Assembly (NCBI RefSeq): GCF_017829975.1
Contig: NZ_JAEEGA010000001.1
Location: 531,373 to 595,372 of the forward strand
Length of the DNA stretch: 64,000 nucleotides
Reading direction: 5' to 3'
Source of the DNA: Vagococcus allomyrinae
GTDB lineage: Bacteria > Bacillota > Bacilli > Lactobacillales > Vagococcaceae
Shown: piece after piece, positions 50,800 to 58,745 of the stretch
Layout: the number at the start of each line of letters is the position of its first letter
How positions within the stretch are numbered: position 1 is the first letter of the stretch
Translations under genes and position numbers: made by a program
Notes under the pieces: model-generated
Database searches by the model: none
What the model was told of the DNA's origin: nothing
The model's input: only the letters and a program-made list of their open reading frames with translations

Positions 50800-51656
50800 T
50801 GATTGGCAATTTTATTGAGGGCTTAATTAAATATGAGTTTTTACAAAATGCCTTAATTACCTGTATCGTTGTAGGATTGATTTCTGGAGTTATCGGTAGT
50901 TTTATTGTGCTCAGGGGGATGTCGTTGATGGGGGATGCGATTTCTCATGCGGTATTGCCAGGGGTTGCTATTTCTTATATGGTTGGTGCTAATTTTATTA
51001 TCGGGGCCTCAGTTTTTGGGATTATGGCTGCTCTTTTGATTGGTTTTGTGACCCAAAAAAGTAAATTAAAGAGCGATACTGCCATCGGCATTGTTTTTAG
51101 CTCTTTCTTTGCTTTAGGGATTATTTTGATTTCCCTTGCCAAAAGCTCAACGGATCTCTATCATATCCTATTTGGTAATGTGCTAGCTGTTAGACAAAGC
51201 GATATTTTGATTACAGCGATTGTGGCCGTGGTTGTCTTTGTTTTCGTTCTGTTATTTTTTAAAGAATTATTGGTCAGTTCATTTGACCCGACAATGGCTC
51301 AAGCTTACGGGCTAAATGTTGACTTGATTCATTACAGTTTAATGTTTGGCTTAACTTTGGTGGCCGTGACGGCACTGCAAACGATCGGTACTGTCTTAGT
51401 GGTGGCGCTGTTAGTCACACCAGCAGCTACTGCCTTTCTGTTGACGAATAAATTGTCCCGTATGATTGTTATATCAGCCAGTTTAAGCACCCTTAGCTCA
51501 GTTATTGGGTTATTCTTCAGTTACACGTTTAATGTGGCCTCTGGGGCGGCGATTGTCTTAACCGCAGCCGTATTCTTTATTTTAGCTTTTGTTTTTTCTC
51601 CGAAACAGGGAATTGTATTTAATCGGAAAGAGGTGGTTATTCATGAAGAAAATTAA
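50799..51656 (+). CDS. efaB: Manganese ABC transporter permease
   Basis: 285-residue membrane protein of the ABC-3 metal permease family with seven to eight hydrophobic segments. Typical blocks are VLRGMSLMGDAISHAVLPGV (near 41-60), containing the conserved Asp/His region of metal permeases, and VVALLVTPAATAFLLT (near 205-220). Coupled to the ATPase gene by a one-base overlap and to the binding-protein gene by a 14-base overlap. Confidence 0.94.
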   Translation: MIGNFIEGLIKYEFLQNALITCIVVGLISGVIGSFIVLRGMSLMGDAISHAVLPGVAISYMVGANFIIGASVFGIMAALLIGFVTQKSKLKSDTAIGIVFSSFFALGIILISLAKSSTDLYHILFGNVLAVRQSDILITAIVAVVVFVFVLLFFKELLVSSFDPTMAQAYGLNVDLIHYSLMFGLTLVAVTALQTIGTVLVVALLVTPAATAFLLTNKLSRMIVISASLSTLSSVIGLFFSYTFNVASGAAIVLTAAVFFILAFVFSPKQGIVFNRKEVVIHEEN

Positions 51657-52581
51657 CTTAGCCTTAGTCAGTCTTTTAACTCTGTTTGTTTTAGGCGCTT
51701 GCGGTCAAGACAAAGAGGACTCCCAAACGCCAGATAAGTTGCAAGTCGTTGCGACCAATTCCATTTTAGCCGATATGGCTGAGATTGTTGGAGGCGATAA
51801 AGTAGAGGTTCACAGCATTGTTCCTGTGGGAACTGACCCCCATGAGTACGAGCCACTGCCAGTAGATATTGCCAAATCAACTGAAGCTGATCTGATTTTT
51901 TACAATGGCTTAAACTTGGAAACCGGTGGCAGTGGCTGGTTTGCGAAATTGATGGAAACCTCCAATAAAAAAGCAGAAGTTGATTTTTTTGCAGCTAGTC
52001 TAGGAGTTGAGCCGATGTACTTGACTAGTGATGGCAAAGAATCAGAACAAGATCCCCATGCTTGGCTGGATATTTCTAATGGGATGACGTATGTAAGGAA
52101 TATTGAAAAAGCTCTGGCAGCAAAAGACGCTGGCAACGAGGCTTATTTTAAAGCGAAGGCGGACACCTATATTGCTGCCTTAGAAGAACTGGATACGAAG
52201 GGGAAAAAAGAATTTAAAGAAATTCCCAAGGAACAAGCCTTACTTGTAACCAGTGAAGGCGCCTTTAAATACTTCTCTAAAGCCTATGGATTAGAAGCCG
52301 CTTATATTTGGGAAATCAATACTGAAAGTCAAGGGACGCCTGATCAAATGAGTCAGATAATTGATAAAATCAATGAGACAAAAGTACCGAACTTGTTTAT
52401 TGAAACCAGTGTTGATCCCCGCAGTATGGAAAGTGTGTCTAATGAAACGGGCATTCCTATTTATGACAAAATATTCACCGATTCTCTCGCAAATAAAGGG
52501 GAACCTGGTGATAGTTATTATAAAATGATGGAATGGAATTTAACGAAGATACATGATGGCTTGCTAGCTGAAAGTAAATGA
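51643..52581 (+). CDS. efaA: Manganese-binding lipoprotein (cluster A-I solute-binding protein)
   Basis: 312-residue lipoprotein of the PsaA/EfaA/MntA family. Signal peptide with lipobox LGAC (Cys near residue 20). Metal ligands are visible in order: His in GTDPHEYEPLP (near 63-73), His in QDPHAWLD (near 136-143), Glu in VTSEGAFKYF (near 203) and a C-terminal Asp in YDKIFTDSLA (near 275-285). This set fits Mn2+ (Zn2+ is less likely, as there is no His-rich loop). Start ATG 51643 behind GAGGTGG, inside the permease 3' end; the longer frame from 51589 is not supported. Confidence 0.94.
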   Translation: MKKINLALVSLLTLFVLGACGQDKEDSQTPDKLQVVATNSILADMAEIVGGDKVEVHSIVPVGTDPHEYEPLPVDIAKSTEADLIFYNGLNLETGGSGWFAKLMETSNKKAEVDFFAASLGVEPMYLTSDGKESEQDPHAWLDISNGMTYVRNIEKALAAKDAGNEAYFKAKADTYIAALEELDTKGKKEFKEIPKEQALLVTSEGAFKYFSKAYGLEAAYIWEINTESQGTPDQMSQIIDKINETKVPNLFIETSVDPRSMESVSNETGIPIYDKIFTDSLANKGEPGDSYYKMMEWNLTKIHDGLLAESK

Positions 52582-52645
52582 GAACCTCAGGTATTGAGAA
52601 AATCGACTGCTAAATGAGAAGGAATCTCAGTTATGTGCACAAGAG

Positions 52646-52674
52646 TTGCTATTTGCTTGAGAAAGATTTAACAT
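52646..52674 (+). promoter_or_regulatory. dps promoter
   Basis: TTGCTA (52646-52651), a 17-base spacer, TAACAT (52669-52674). A hairpin, TGCTTTGGC (52706-52714) with GCCAAAAGCA (52721-52730), lies in the leader before AGGAGG. Confidence 0.45.
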
Positions 52675-52756
52675 GAAGAGGTAAGGAATTAAATCATGGT
52701 GATTTTGCTTTGGCTGAAAGGCCAAAAGCATATCAAACAAAGGAGGAACTATTAGG

Positions 52757-53242
52757 ATGAGTTATACGAAAGAAGCAAAAGTTGCAGGTGCGAAAACTAA
52801 AGAAGTGTTAAATCAATTGGTGGCGGATTTAAGTCAATTTTCAGTCATTATCCATCAAACACACTGGTATATGCGCGGTAATGATTTTCTAACTCTCCAC
52901 CCACAAATGGACACATTTATGGATGGAATCAATGATCAGTTAGATGAAGTGGCTGAACGTTTAATCACAATTGGTGGTGCTCCCTATTCAACATTAAGTG
53001 AGTTTGCAGAACAGACAAAATTAAGTGATGAGCCTGGTTCTTATGACAAAACAATCCCTGAGCGGATGGAGCGTTTAGTCGATGGCTATCGTTACCTAGC
53101 AGCGCTTTATGCAGAAGGTATTGAGGCTGCCGGTGAAGAAGGCGATAATGTGACGGAAGACATGTTTATTAACTTTAAAGGCATCGTTGAGAAACAAATC
53201 TGGATGCTAACCGCTAAATTAGGCCGTGAACCAGGTTTATAA
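52757..53242 (+). CDS. dps: Dps family ferritin-like DNA-protection protein
   Basis: 161-residue ferritin-like protein that oxidises and stores iron and protects DNA during oxidative stress. The Dps ferroxidase signature spans residues ~33-70: HQTHWYMRGNDFLTLHPQMD, then DQLDEVAERLI, with the His, Asp and Glu ligands between subunits. AGGAGG lies 9 bases before ATG 52757. It is monocistronic with its own promoter and a strong terminator. Proximity to the Mn transporter fits a metal and peroxide-stress neighbourhood. Confidence 0.95.
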   Translation: MSYTKEAKVAGAKTKEVLNQLVADLSQFSVIIHQTHWYMRGNDFLTLHPQMDTFMDGINDQLDEVAERLITIGGAPYSTLSEFAEQTKLSDEPGSYDKTIPERMERLVDGYRYLAALYAEGIEAAGEEGDNVTEDMFINFKGIVEKQIWMLTAKLGREPGL

Positions 53243-53249
53243 TTATGAG

Positions 53250-53288
53250 ACCAAAAAAGTTACGAGCAGCCGCTTGTAACTTTTTTGT
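53250..53288. terminator. Bidirectional terminator dps / metQ
   Basis: AAAAAAGTTACGAGC (53253-53267) pairs with GCTTGTAACTTTTTT (53272-53286). Confidence 0.92.
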
Positions 53289-53289
53289 T

Positions 53290-54105
53290 TTAGAAAGCAG
53301 GAACGGTGGTCTCACCGTGTTCTTTTTCCAAATAGTCTTTGACTTCAGGACTGGTCATGGCTTTTTTTAAGGCTTTAATTTCAGCGGAATCCTGATTGTC
53401 TTCTCGAGCCACCAGACTAATGGCGAAGCGCTGGTCTATTTTTTTTTCTAAAATTAAGGCATCAGCCGGTGTTAAACCAATTTTGGCGATATAGGCGGGG
53501 TAGTTGTAAACTAAACTGACCCCGGCTTCATCATAAGTTTCTGCCAGATTTAATAAATCAACCGATAACCATTGGAATTTTTTCGGATTGTCTTCGATAT
53601 CTTTGAGAGTGCCTTCAAATCCGACCCCTTGTTTTAAGGTAATCAGCCCAGCATCTGCCAATATCGCCAAGGCGCGGCCTTCATTTGAGACGTCACTTGG
53701 TAGGGCGACTTTGGAGCCCTCAGGAATATCTTCAATAGTTTGAGCTTCTTTCGCGTAAAAGCCTACTTTGGCATCGTAAATTTTCTGAACAGCAACTAAA
53801 TTAGCCTGTCGTTCTTCATTAAATTTTTCCATAAACGGTTGATGTTGGGCGAAATTGGCATCGACCTCTTGGTTGTTAAGTAATTCATTGTATTGAATGT
53901 TGTCGTTAACTTGGACTAGTTCAAGGACGTATCCGTCTTTTGCCATGACAGGAGTGGCAATCTTAATAATGTCCACCATCGTTGGTAAATGAGCGGCAAT
54001 TTTAACGGTTTTTTTGGTGGTTGTTTCCTTCTTCTTTGGTGCGCAGGCGACGACTATAAGCATCAGGGCACTCATAAGGCTTAACAAAACTAATTTCTTT
54101 TTCAT
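53290..54105 (-). CDS. metQ: MetQ/NlpA family substrate-binding lipoprotein
   Basis: 271-residue lipoprotein of the NlpA family. Signal peptide with lipobox VVAC (Cys near residue 21). The mature protein starts VKIAAHLPTMVDIIK and has FAQHQPFMEKFNEE (near 85-98) and VALPSDVSNEGRAL (near 134-147), typical of the family, which usually binds methionine. Here the operon starts with lplA, so another ligand is possible. It lies 12 bases after metI; last gene of the unit, ended by a strong terminator. Confidence 0.9.
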   Translation of the reverse strand: MKKKLVLLSLMSALMLIVVACAPKKKETTTKKTVKIAAHLPTMVDIIKIATPVMAKDGYVLELVQVNDNIQYNELLNNQEVDANFAQHQPFMEKFNEERQANLVAVQKIYDAKVGFYAKEAQTIEDIPEGSKVALPSDVSNEGRALAILADAGLITLKQGVGFEGTLKDIEDNPKKFQWLSVDLLNLAETYDEAGVSLVYNYPAYIAKIGLTPADALILEKKIDQRFAISLVAREDNQDSAEIKALKKAMTSPEVKDYLEKEHGETTVPAF

Positions 54106-54117
54106 GGGTAAATTCTC

Positions 54118-54795
54118 CTATTTCTTTCGTTTATCGATTTTTTGGGAAAGCTTGCTACCGAGCAATTGAATCACGATCACCATAGTGATCATGATTATAA
54201 TAGTAGTGTACATCATGTCATACTCATAGCGCTGATAGCCGTAACGAATAGCAAAGTCACCGATGCCACCGCCGCCAATCACGCCCATGACGGTTGAATA
54301 GGAAACCATGCTAATCATTAAGGAAGTCAGACTGAGAACCAATCCCGAGCGAGCTTCAATGTATAAAAAGTCAAAGATTAATTGTTTGTTTGTTGCACCA
54401 AGTGAATGAGCCAGTTCGATGGCGTCACTTGGAACATCGAGTAAGACCTGTTCGACTAAGCGAGCGTAAATGGCAATAGCGACTAAACTTAAAGGGAAGG
54501 TTGCGGCATAGGTACCAAAAGAGGAACCGATCAAAAAACGGGTTAACGGAATTAAGGCGATCACAAATAATAAAAAGGGAAAAGAGCGAACAATGTTGAC
54601 ATAGCTGTTGAAAATCAGCGAAAGGAAACGATTGGCAGCCACGCCTTGTTTGCCTGTTAAAAATAGATAAGTCCCTAATGGTAAGCCCAAAAGCATGGCC
54701 GCCAAGGTGGAGATGGTCAGCATGTAACCAGTTTCCCATAAGGCTTTTGTCATTTCAGGCTGGTAATAAGTCAATCGTTCTAAATAAAGGCTCAT
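54118..54795 (-). CDS. metI: MetI-type ABC transporter permease
   Basis: 225-residue permease with five hydrophobic segments. Family features are TGYMLTISTLAAMLLGLPLG (near 22-41), RSFPFLLFVIALIPLTRFLI (near 70-90), the ATPase-contact loop IELAHSLGATNKQLIFDFL (near 131-149) and GVIGGGGIGDFAIRYGYQRY (near 181-200). Its ATG overlaps the metN stop by 4 bases. Called MetI from family resemblance; substrate not proven. Confidence 0.92.
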   Translation of the reverse strand: MSLYLERLTYYQPEMTKALWETGYMLTISTLAAMLLGLPLGTYLFLTGKQGVAANRFLSLIFNSYVNIVRSFPFLLFVIALIPLTRFLIGSSFGTYAATFPLSLVAIAIYARLVEQVLLDVPSDAIELAHSLGATNKQLIFDFLYIEARSGLVLSLTSLMISMVSYSTVMGVIGGGGIGDFAIRYGYQRYEYDMMYTTIIIMITMVIVIQLLGSKLSQKIDKRKK

Positions 54796-55526
54796 CGGCT
54801 TAAACTCTCCAGTGCTCGGTGGTAGTAGCTTTCGAAGATGGCTGCTTTAGCAGCAGGCGCCACCTGAATAACGTCTAATAAATGACCGTCTTCTAAAATC
54901 GCTGCTCGTGTACATAACTGACGAATGACAGAAAAGTCGTGACTCACAATCAGCATGGTGGTGCGGAAATGCTGATGAACCTTTTTAAGTAACTGAATAA
55001 TTTCTTCGGTATGCTGATCATCAAGGGCTGAGGTTGGTTCATCACAAAGTAAAATTTGAGGGTCGTAAGACAAGGCTCGGGCAATTGCCACACGTTGTTT
55101 TTGCCCACCACTTAATTGTTGAGGGGATTGATGGGCCAAATTGCTAATATTAACAAAGTCCATCATCTCTCTTACTCGTGGTTGTTTGTTTTTCCCTTGT
55201 AGTTTTAAAGGCAATGCCACATTCTCATAGACTGTCTTATTATTGAGCAAATGAAATTGCTGAAAAATCATGCCAATCTTTTGACGGTTAAGTCGCTGTT
55301 CTTTCGTTGATAAGCAAGAAATATTTTCACCCTTTAAAAGGATATGACCAGTATCAGGTGTTTCTAATTGATTGATTAAGCGCAAAAGGGTTGACTTGCC
55401 TGAGCCGCTGGCACCGACAATCCCGAAACGTTCCTCAGTGGCAATTTCCAATGAAATGGCTGCCAAGGCTTTTGGCTGATACTTACCTTGGCCATAGGTT
55501 TTTGAGACATTTTTAAATTGAATCAT
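54792..55526 (-). CDS. metN: MetN-like ABC ATPase, short form without the C-terminal regulatory domain
   Basis: 244-residue ABC ATPase. Walker A IVGASGSGKSTLL (near 34), signature QQLSGGQKQRVAIARAL (near 134) and Walker B ILLCDEPTSALD (near 158), with the switch His in IVSHDFSVIRQLC. Typical MetN proteins are about 340 residues, with a C-terminal NIL/ACT domain that binds methionine and inhibits transport; here the protein ends soon after the ATPase core. Its ATG overlaps the lplA stop by 4 bases and its stop overlaps metI, so lplA-metN-metI are coupled. Confidence 0.9.
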   Translation of the reverse strand: MIQFKNVSKTYGQGKYQPKALAAISLEIATEERFGIVGASGSGKSTLLRLINQLETPDTGHILLKGENISCLSTKEQRLNRQKIGMIFQQFHLLNNKTVYENVALPLKLQGKNKQPRVREMMDFVNISNLAHQSPQQLSGGQKQRVAIARALSYDPQILLCDEPTSALDDQHTEEIIQLLKKVHQHFRTTMLIVSHDFSVIRQLCTRAAILEDGHLLDVIQVAPAAKAAIFESYYHRALESLSR

Positions 55527-56539
55527 AGCTGGGGCTCCTTGTAAATTAGGTTTGCCAGTTCTATTGCTGAGACTGGGCCAAAATAACGACTTAGATCAAA
55601 GGTTTTTAGCAGATCAGTAAGAGCAGTCAGTTCATAAGGAGCTTGTTCCAAAGCTTTTTCTAAATCAGTCGGGGTCTCTTGATTGAAAAAATCACCATAA
55701 AAATGCACCTGGTGAAGACGACGATCGCTTAACTCAAAGCGCACTTCAATAGTCCCGATGGGAAACCGCTGCTTGACTGTGTAAGTCGCCAACTGATGGT
55801 TTCCTTGAATCCAGTGCGGATTGCTGTACCTGCTTGTCACTAAGGACTGAATTTGACTTTTATCATAAGAGGTCAGCTGGTATTGTTTCTCTTGAATCAT
55901 CTGTAAATCACTGACAGCAAAAAGTTGACAAAGTAATAAGTCACGAAATTCAGCAGTGGTTTGTTGATAGCAAGTAGTTAAATAGGGTTTTAAATTAGTC
56001 ACGCGACTGCGGACAGAGCGAACGTTGTTAGCTTTAAGCTTTTCAGGAAAAACGCTTAAGGCTTGTGGTAAAACAGCTAAGTTGACGTCATACATCAAGG
56101 TGCCATGACAAAATAATTTTGTCCCCTTTTGATACATGGCGTTACCTGAGAATTTGCGTCCCTCTACGATTAAATCGTTTCTTCCAGTTAAGTTGGCTTG
56201 AACGCCTAGTTGCTGAAGAGCGGTTAAGATTGGCTGAGTGAGTTCTTTAAAGTTACCAAAAGCCCGGCCCTTCTGGGTGACAATGCTGTAACTAAGGTTG
56301 CCTAAATCGTCGTAGACTGTGCCACCACCTGATAAACGGCGAGTGACAGTGATCTGTTCTTTTAGAACATAAGGAAGATTTAACTCCGCATAATAATCTT
56401 GATTTCTGCCGATAATAATTGATGGCTTCTGAATATAGAACAAGATTAAAGGTTCCTGTTTATCCCATTTGTTCAGTAGGTACTCTTCTGTGGCTAAGTT
56501 AGTGCGGATATCCAAACTATTCATGGATAGGTAGTACAT
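55523..56539 (-). CDS. lplA: Lipoate-protein ligase LplA
   Basis: 338-residue enzyme that activates free lipoate with ATP and attaches it to lysines of lipoyl domains. Motifs in order: TRRLSGGGTVYDDLGNLSYS (near 68-87), GRNDLIVEGRKFSGNAMY (near 118-135; catalytic Lys in RKFSG), FCHGTLMYDVNL (near 141-152) and a C-terminal accessory domain. ATG 56539 has AAAGGAGG 10 bases before; the frame extends upstream without support. It is the first gene of the operon with metN, metI and metQ, which hints at a link between lipoate use and that transporter. Confidence 0.93.
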   Translation of the reverse strand: MYYLSMNSLDIRTNLATEEYLLNKWDKQEPLILFYIQKPSIIIGRNQDYYAELNLPYVLKEQITVTRRLSGGGTVYDDLGNLSYSIVTQKGRAFGNFKELTQPILTALQQLGVQANLTGRNDLIVEGRKFSGNAMYQKGTKLFCHGTLMYDVNLAVLPQALSVFPEKLKANNVRSVRSRVTNLKPYLTTCYQQTTAEFRDLLLCQLFAVSDLQMIQEKQYQLTSYDKSQIQSLVTSRYSNPHWIQGNHQLATYTVKQRFPIGTIEVRFELSDRRLHQVHFYGDFFNQETPTDLEKALEQAPYELTALTDLLKTFDLSRYFGPVSAIELANLIYKEPQL

Positions 56540-56623
56540 AGTGATAGAACCTCCTTTTGTTGTTAAGTAGAGCATGACCATTGTCGCCGATTTACACGGA
56601 AATTTCAAAGTGTTAAGCCCTTT

Positions 56624-56640
56624 TTATCAATAAGTGATAA
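56624..56640. promoter_or_regulatory. Inverted repeat in the lplA leader
   Basis: TTATCA-ATAAG-TGATAA, arms of 6 with a 5-base spacer, about 45-60 bases downstream of the predicted lplA transcription start. Possible operator. Confidence 0.35.
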
Positions 56641-56686
56641 GCAAGCAAAGTTGATCTAGTTGAAAAGAGCGCAAGAAAAGCTTGCA

Positions 56687-56715
56687 GGAATAAGTTTTGT
56701 CTAGGAAGGTGTCAA
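56687..56715 (-). promoter_or_regulatory. lplA-metNIQ promoter
   Basis: On the minus strand TTGACA (56710-56715), a 17-base spacer and TATTCC (56687-56692). No S-box, T-box or other methionine riboswitch was recognised in the ~145-base leader. Confidence 0.5.
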
Positions 56716-56767
56716 GTTAAGTCGTGGGAACTGCCAGAAAAGCACGTACAATTTTGTTTTTTTGAAA

Positions 56768-56808
56768 GTGAAAAAAACTTGCTCAAAGAACCTTCTTTGA
56801 ACAAGTCT
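56768..56808 (-). terminator. Terminator of the XRE membrane regulator gene
   Basis: CTTGCTCAAAGAA (56778-56790) pairs with TTCTTTGAACAAG (56793-56805) with one mismatch; on the minus strand TTTTTT follows. Confidence 0.8.
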
Positions 56809-56817
56809 GTGGCGCTG

Positions 56818-57588
56818 CTATTTAGTGTGTCGATAGTGGGTCAGAATATTCCCTAAGAAAAAGAAAGCGATTGTTAGGCTACCTAATGATACCACATTGA
56901 TCATAATGCTTAAGAGATTGTCAGTTTCTCCCAGTATAATGGTCATGAGATAGCTACCAGGAATTGACATCAGGCAGAATAATGCAACAGAGTAACTCCA
57001 ATGCCAAGTCACTTTATGGTGAATTAGGACTGAAAGCCAGAGCAGTAATAACCAGATGAGACTAATAGGAGCGGCTAATTTGAAGAAAAACGGAGCGTCG
57101 ATATACTGACTAGCCACTAAAATTTTTTCCAGCAGCCACAGATAGGGGAGCACCAGTAGACTGAAGCAAATGCCCGCTTTGATTAGCCGCTGGTGTTGAG
57201 AGTGTTCAAAGGTTAACCAGGTTCCTCCTAAACTAGCCACACTGATAAGTGGAATAAGGGACCAAGTTAGTCGCCGATTAATCCCCAAATCTACCACAAA
57301 ACAAATCAGCAGGCTCAACACCCCTAAAAAGACGACGCCGCGTTTAATAAGACTGTGATAGATTTTTTTATTTATTTCTTTCACGATGATGTTATCTCCT
57401 TTCAGTAATGTATCCAAAGAAATAGTATAGACATCACTGATGGCAATAATAGTTTCAAGATCGGGATAATTTTTCCCGGTTTCCCAATTTGAGATAGCTT
57501 GTCGCGAAACATGGAGTTGTTTTGCTGCTGCTTCTTGGGTCAGTCCCAGTTCTTTTCGCCGTGCTTGTAATTTTTCACCAATAGTCAT
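56818..57588 (-). CDS. XRE family HTH regulator with C-terminal membrane domain
   Basis: 256 residues. An N-terminal Cro/C1-type HTH (KELGLTQEAAAKQLHVSRQA then ISNWETGKNYPDL, residues 12-45) is joined to a C-terminal region with about six transmembrane segments (near 83-250). This layout suggests a membrane-tethered DNA-binding regulator. The regulated genes and signal are unknown. GAGGAG lies 6 bases before ATG 57588. Single gene. Confidence 0.9.
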   Translation of the reverse strand: MTIGEKLQARRKELGLTQEAAAKQLHVSRQAISNWETGKNYPDLETIIAISDVYTISLDTLLKGDNIIVKEINKKIYHSLIKRGVVFLGVLSLLICFVVDLGINRRLTWSLIPLISVASLGGTWLTFEHSQHQRLIKAGICFSLLVLPYLWLLEKILVASQYIDAPFFFKLAAPISLIWLLLLWLSVLIHHKVTWHWSYSVALFCLMSIPGSYLMTIILGETDNLLSIMINVVSLGSLTIAFFFLGNILTHYRHTK

Positions 57589-57755
57589 GTCGTTCTCCTC
57601 GTTGAATAGTCGGCTAATAGAATTCTATCGCCTGCTTTTACTTTACTAAAATCATCGTAAAAATGGTAGCAAGCATCTCTTGCATCCTTGCTATGACAGT
57701 CTTTCTCAAGTAAACAGAATTGATAAAAAGACTGGGAAGGGAGTCATTTTTGTCG

Positions 57756-58559
57756 TTAGCCTTCCAGTTCTTGGTCACGTTTAATGGTAGCTTCTAGCCC
57801 TTTGATGACCGTTGCCATAAAATGTTCTTCTTCAAGGGCAACTAATCCGGCAATCGTTGTGCCTCCTGGGGAACAAACTTTATCGATTAAGTCCCAAGGG
57901 GTGTCTTCAGAATCAAGAACCATTTGCGCACTACCTTTGACTGCTTCGGCGGCGATTTTTGTCGCCATGGCCTTTGGCAATCCATTTTTAACGCCGGCAC
58001 GTGACATGGCGTCGATATAAAGGTAGGTAAAAGCTGGTGAACAGCCAGCCAAGGCTGTAAAATTGCGAAAGTCTTTTTCAGCAATCTCATAAGTAGAGCC
58101 GACTACATTAAACAGAGCAGCCACCAAGTCCAGCTCTTCCTTGGTAATGAGCTGGTTACCACATATAGCGGAGACACTTTGGCCGATGGAGACGTTCATA
58201 TTAGGCATTACTTTTACGATCTTTTGTTCTGAGGACGTGAGTTCGGCTAAATTTTCCAATGTTAAACCAGATGCGATTGAAATCAATACCGATTTTCTCT
58301 TAGTTAACAACTCGCGCTGTTCATTCAGGATAATAGGAGCGATATGTGGCTTGACGGCGATAATGACCGTATCAGCAATTTCTATTAAGTCAGCATTTGA
58401 ATGGGCAGATTGGATTCCTAGATTTTTTGCGACAGTCTCCGTATGTTCGGAACTGGAGGTGGTGATATAAATGTCAGTAGCTGGTAGAAAATTTTTGGCT
58501 AGCAACCCTTTAATAATGGCTGTGGCCATATTGCCAGCCCCGATAAATCCCAATTTCAT
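57756..58559 (-). CDS. proC: Pyrroline-5-carboxylate reductase
   Basis: 267-residue enzyme that reduces 1-pyrroline-5-carboxylate to proline with NAD(P)H, the last step of proline synthesis. N-terminal Rossmann fold MKLGFIGAGNMATAIIKGLL (residues 1-20) and C-terminal P5C reductase signature near 165-240: FTALAGCSPAFTYLYIDAM and PWDLIDKVCSPGGTTIAGL. GAAGGAAT lies just before ATG 58559; the longer frame lacks a ribosome site. Divergent from mprF. Confidence 0.96.
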   Translation of the reverse strand: MKLGFIGAGNMATAIIKGLLAKNFLPATDIYITTSSSEHTETVAKNLGIQSAHSNADLIEIADTVIIAVKPHIAPIILNEQRELLTKRKSVLISIASGLTLENLAELTSSEQKIVKVMPNMNVSIGQSVSAICGNQLITKEELDLVAALFNVVGSTYEIAEKDFRNFTALAGCSPAFTYLYIDAMSRAGVKNGLPKAMATKIAAEAVKGSAQMVLDSEDTPWDLIDKVCSPGGTTIAGLVALEEEHFMATVIKGLEATIKRDQELEG

Positions 58560-58685
58560 GAAAATTCCTTCTTTCGTTATAGATACTTCTAATCTTACCC
58601 GTATCACTGTCAGAGTGCAAATAATACTACAGCAAAAGATGTTTGCTGTGTTAGTCTAATCTTGTGGTAAAATATAGAGTGATCA

Positions 58686-58722
58686 GCCTTACTTAGCCTT
58701 TTATAATGGCTTAGCTAGGCCG
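58686..58722 (+). promoter_or_regulatory. Hairpin in the mprF leader
   Basis: GCCTTACTTAGCC pairs imperfectly (10 of 13) with GGCTTAGCTAGGC around TTTTATAAT, about 25 bases before the mprF start. Role unknown; AGCTAGGC could also be part of an operator. Confidence 0.35.
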
Positions 58723-58745
58723 AAGGAATAAACTGGAGTGAGATT

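Noticed and set aside
57690..57750. proC terminator (CAGTCTTT / AAAGACTG)
   Set aside because: Large loop and no T-run on the minus strand.
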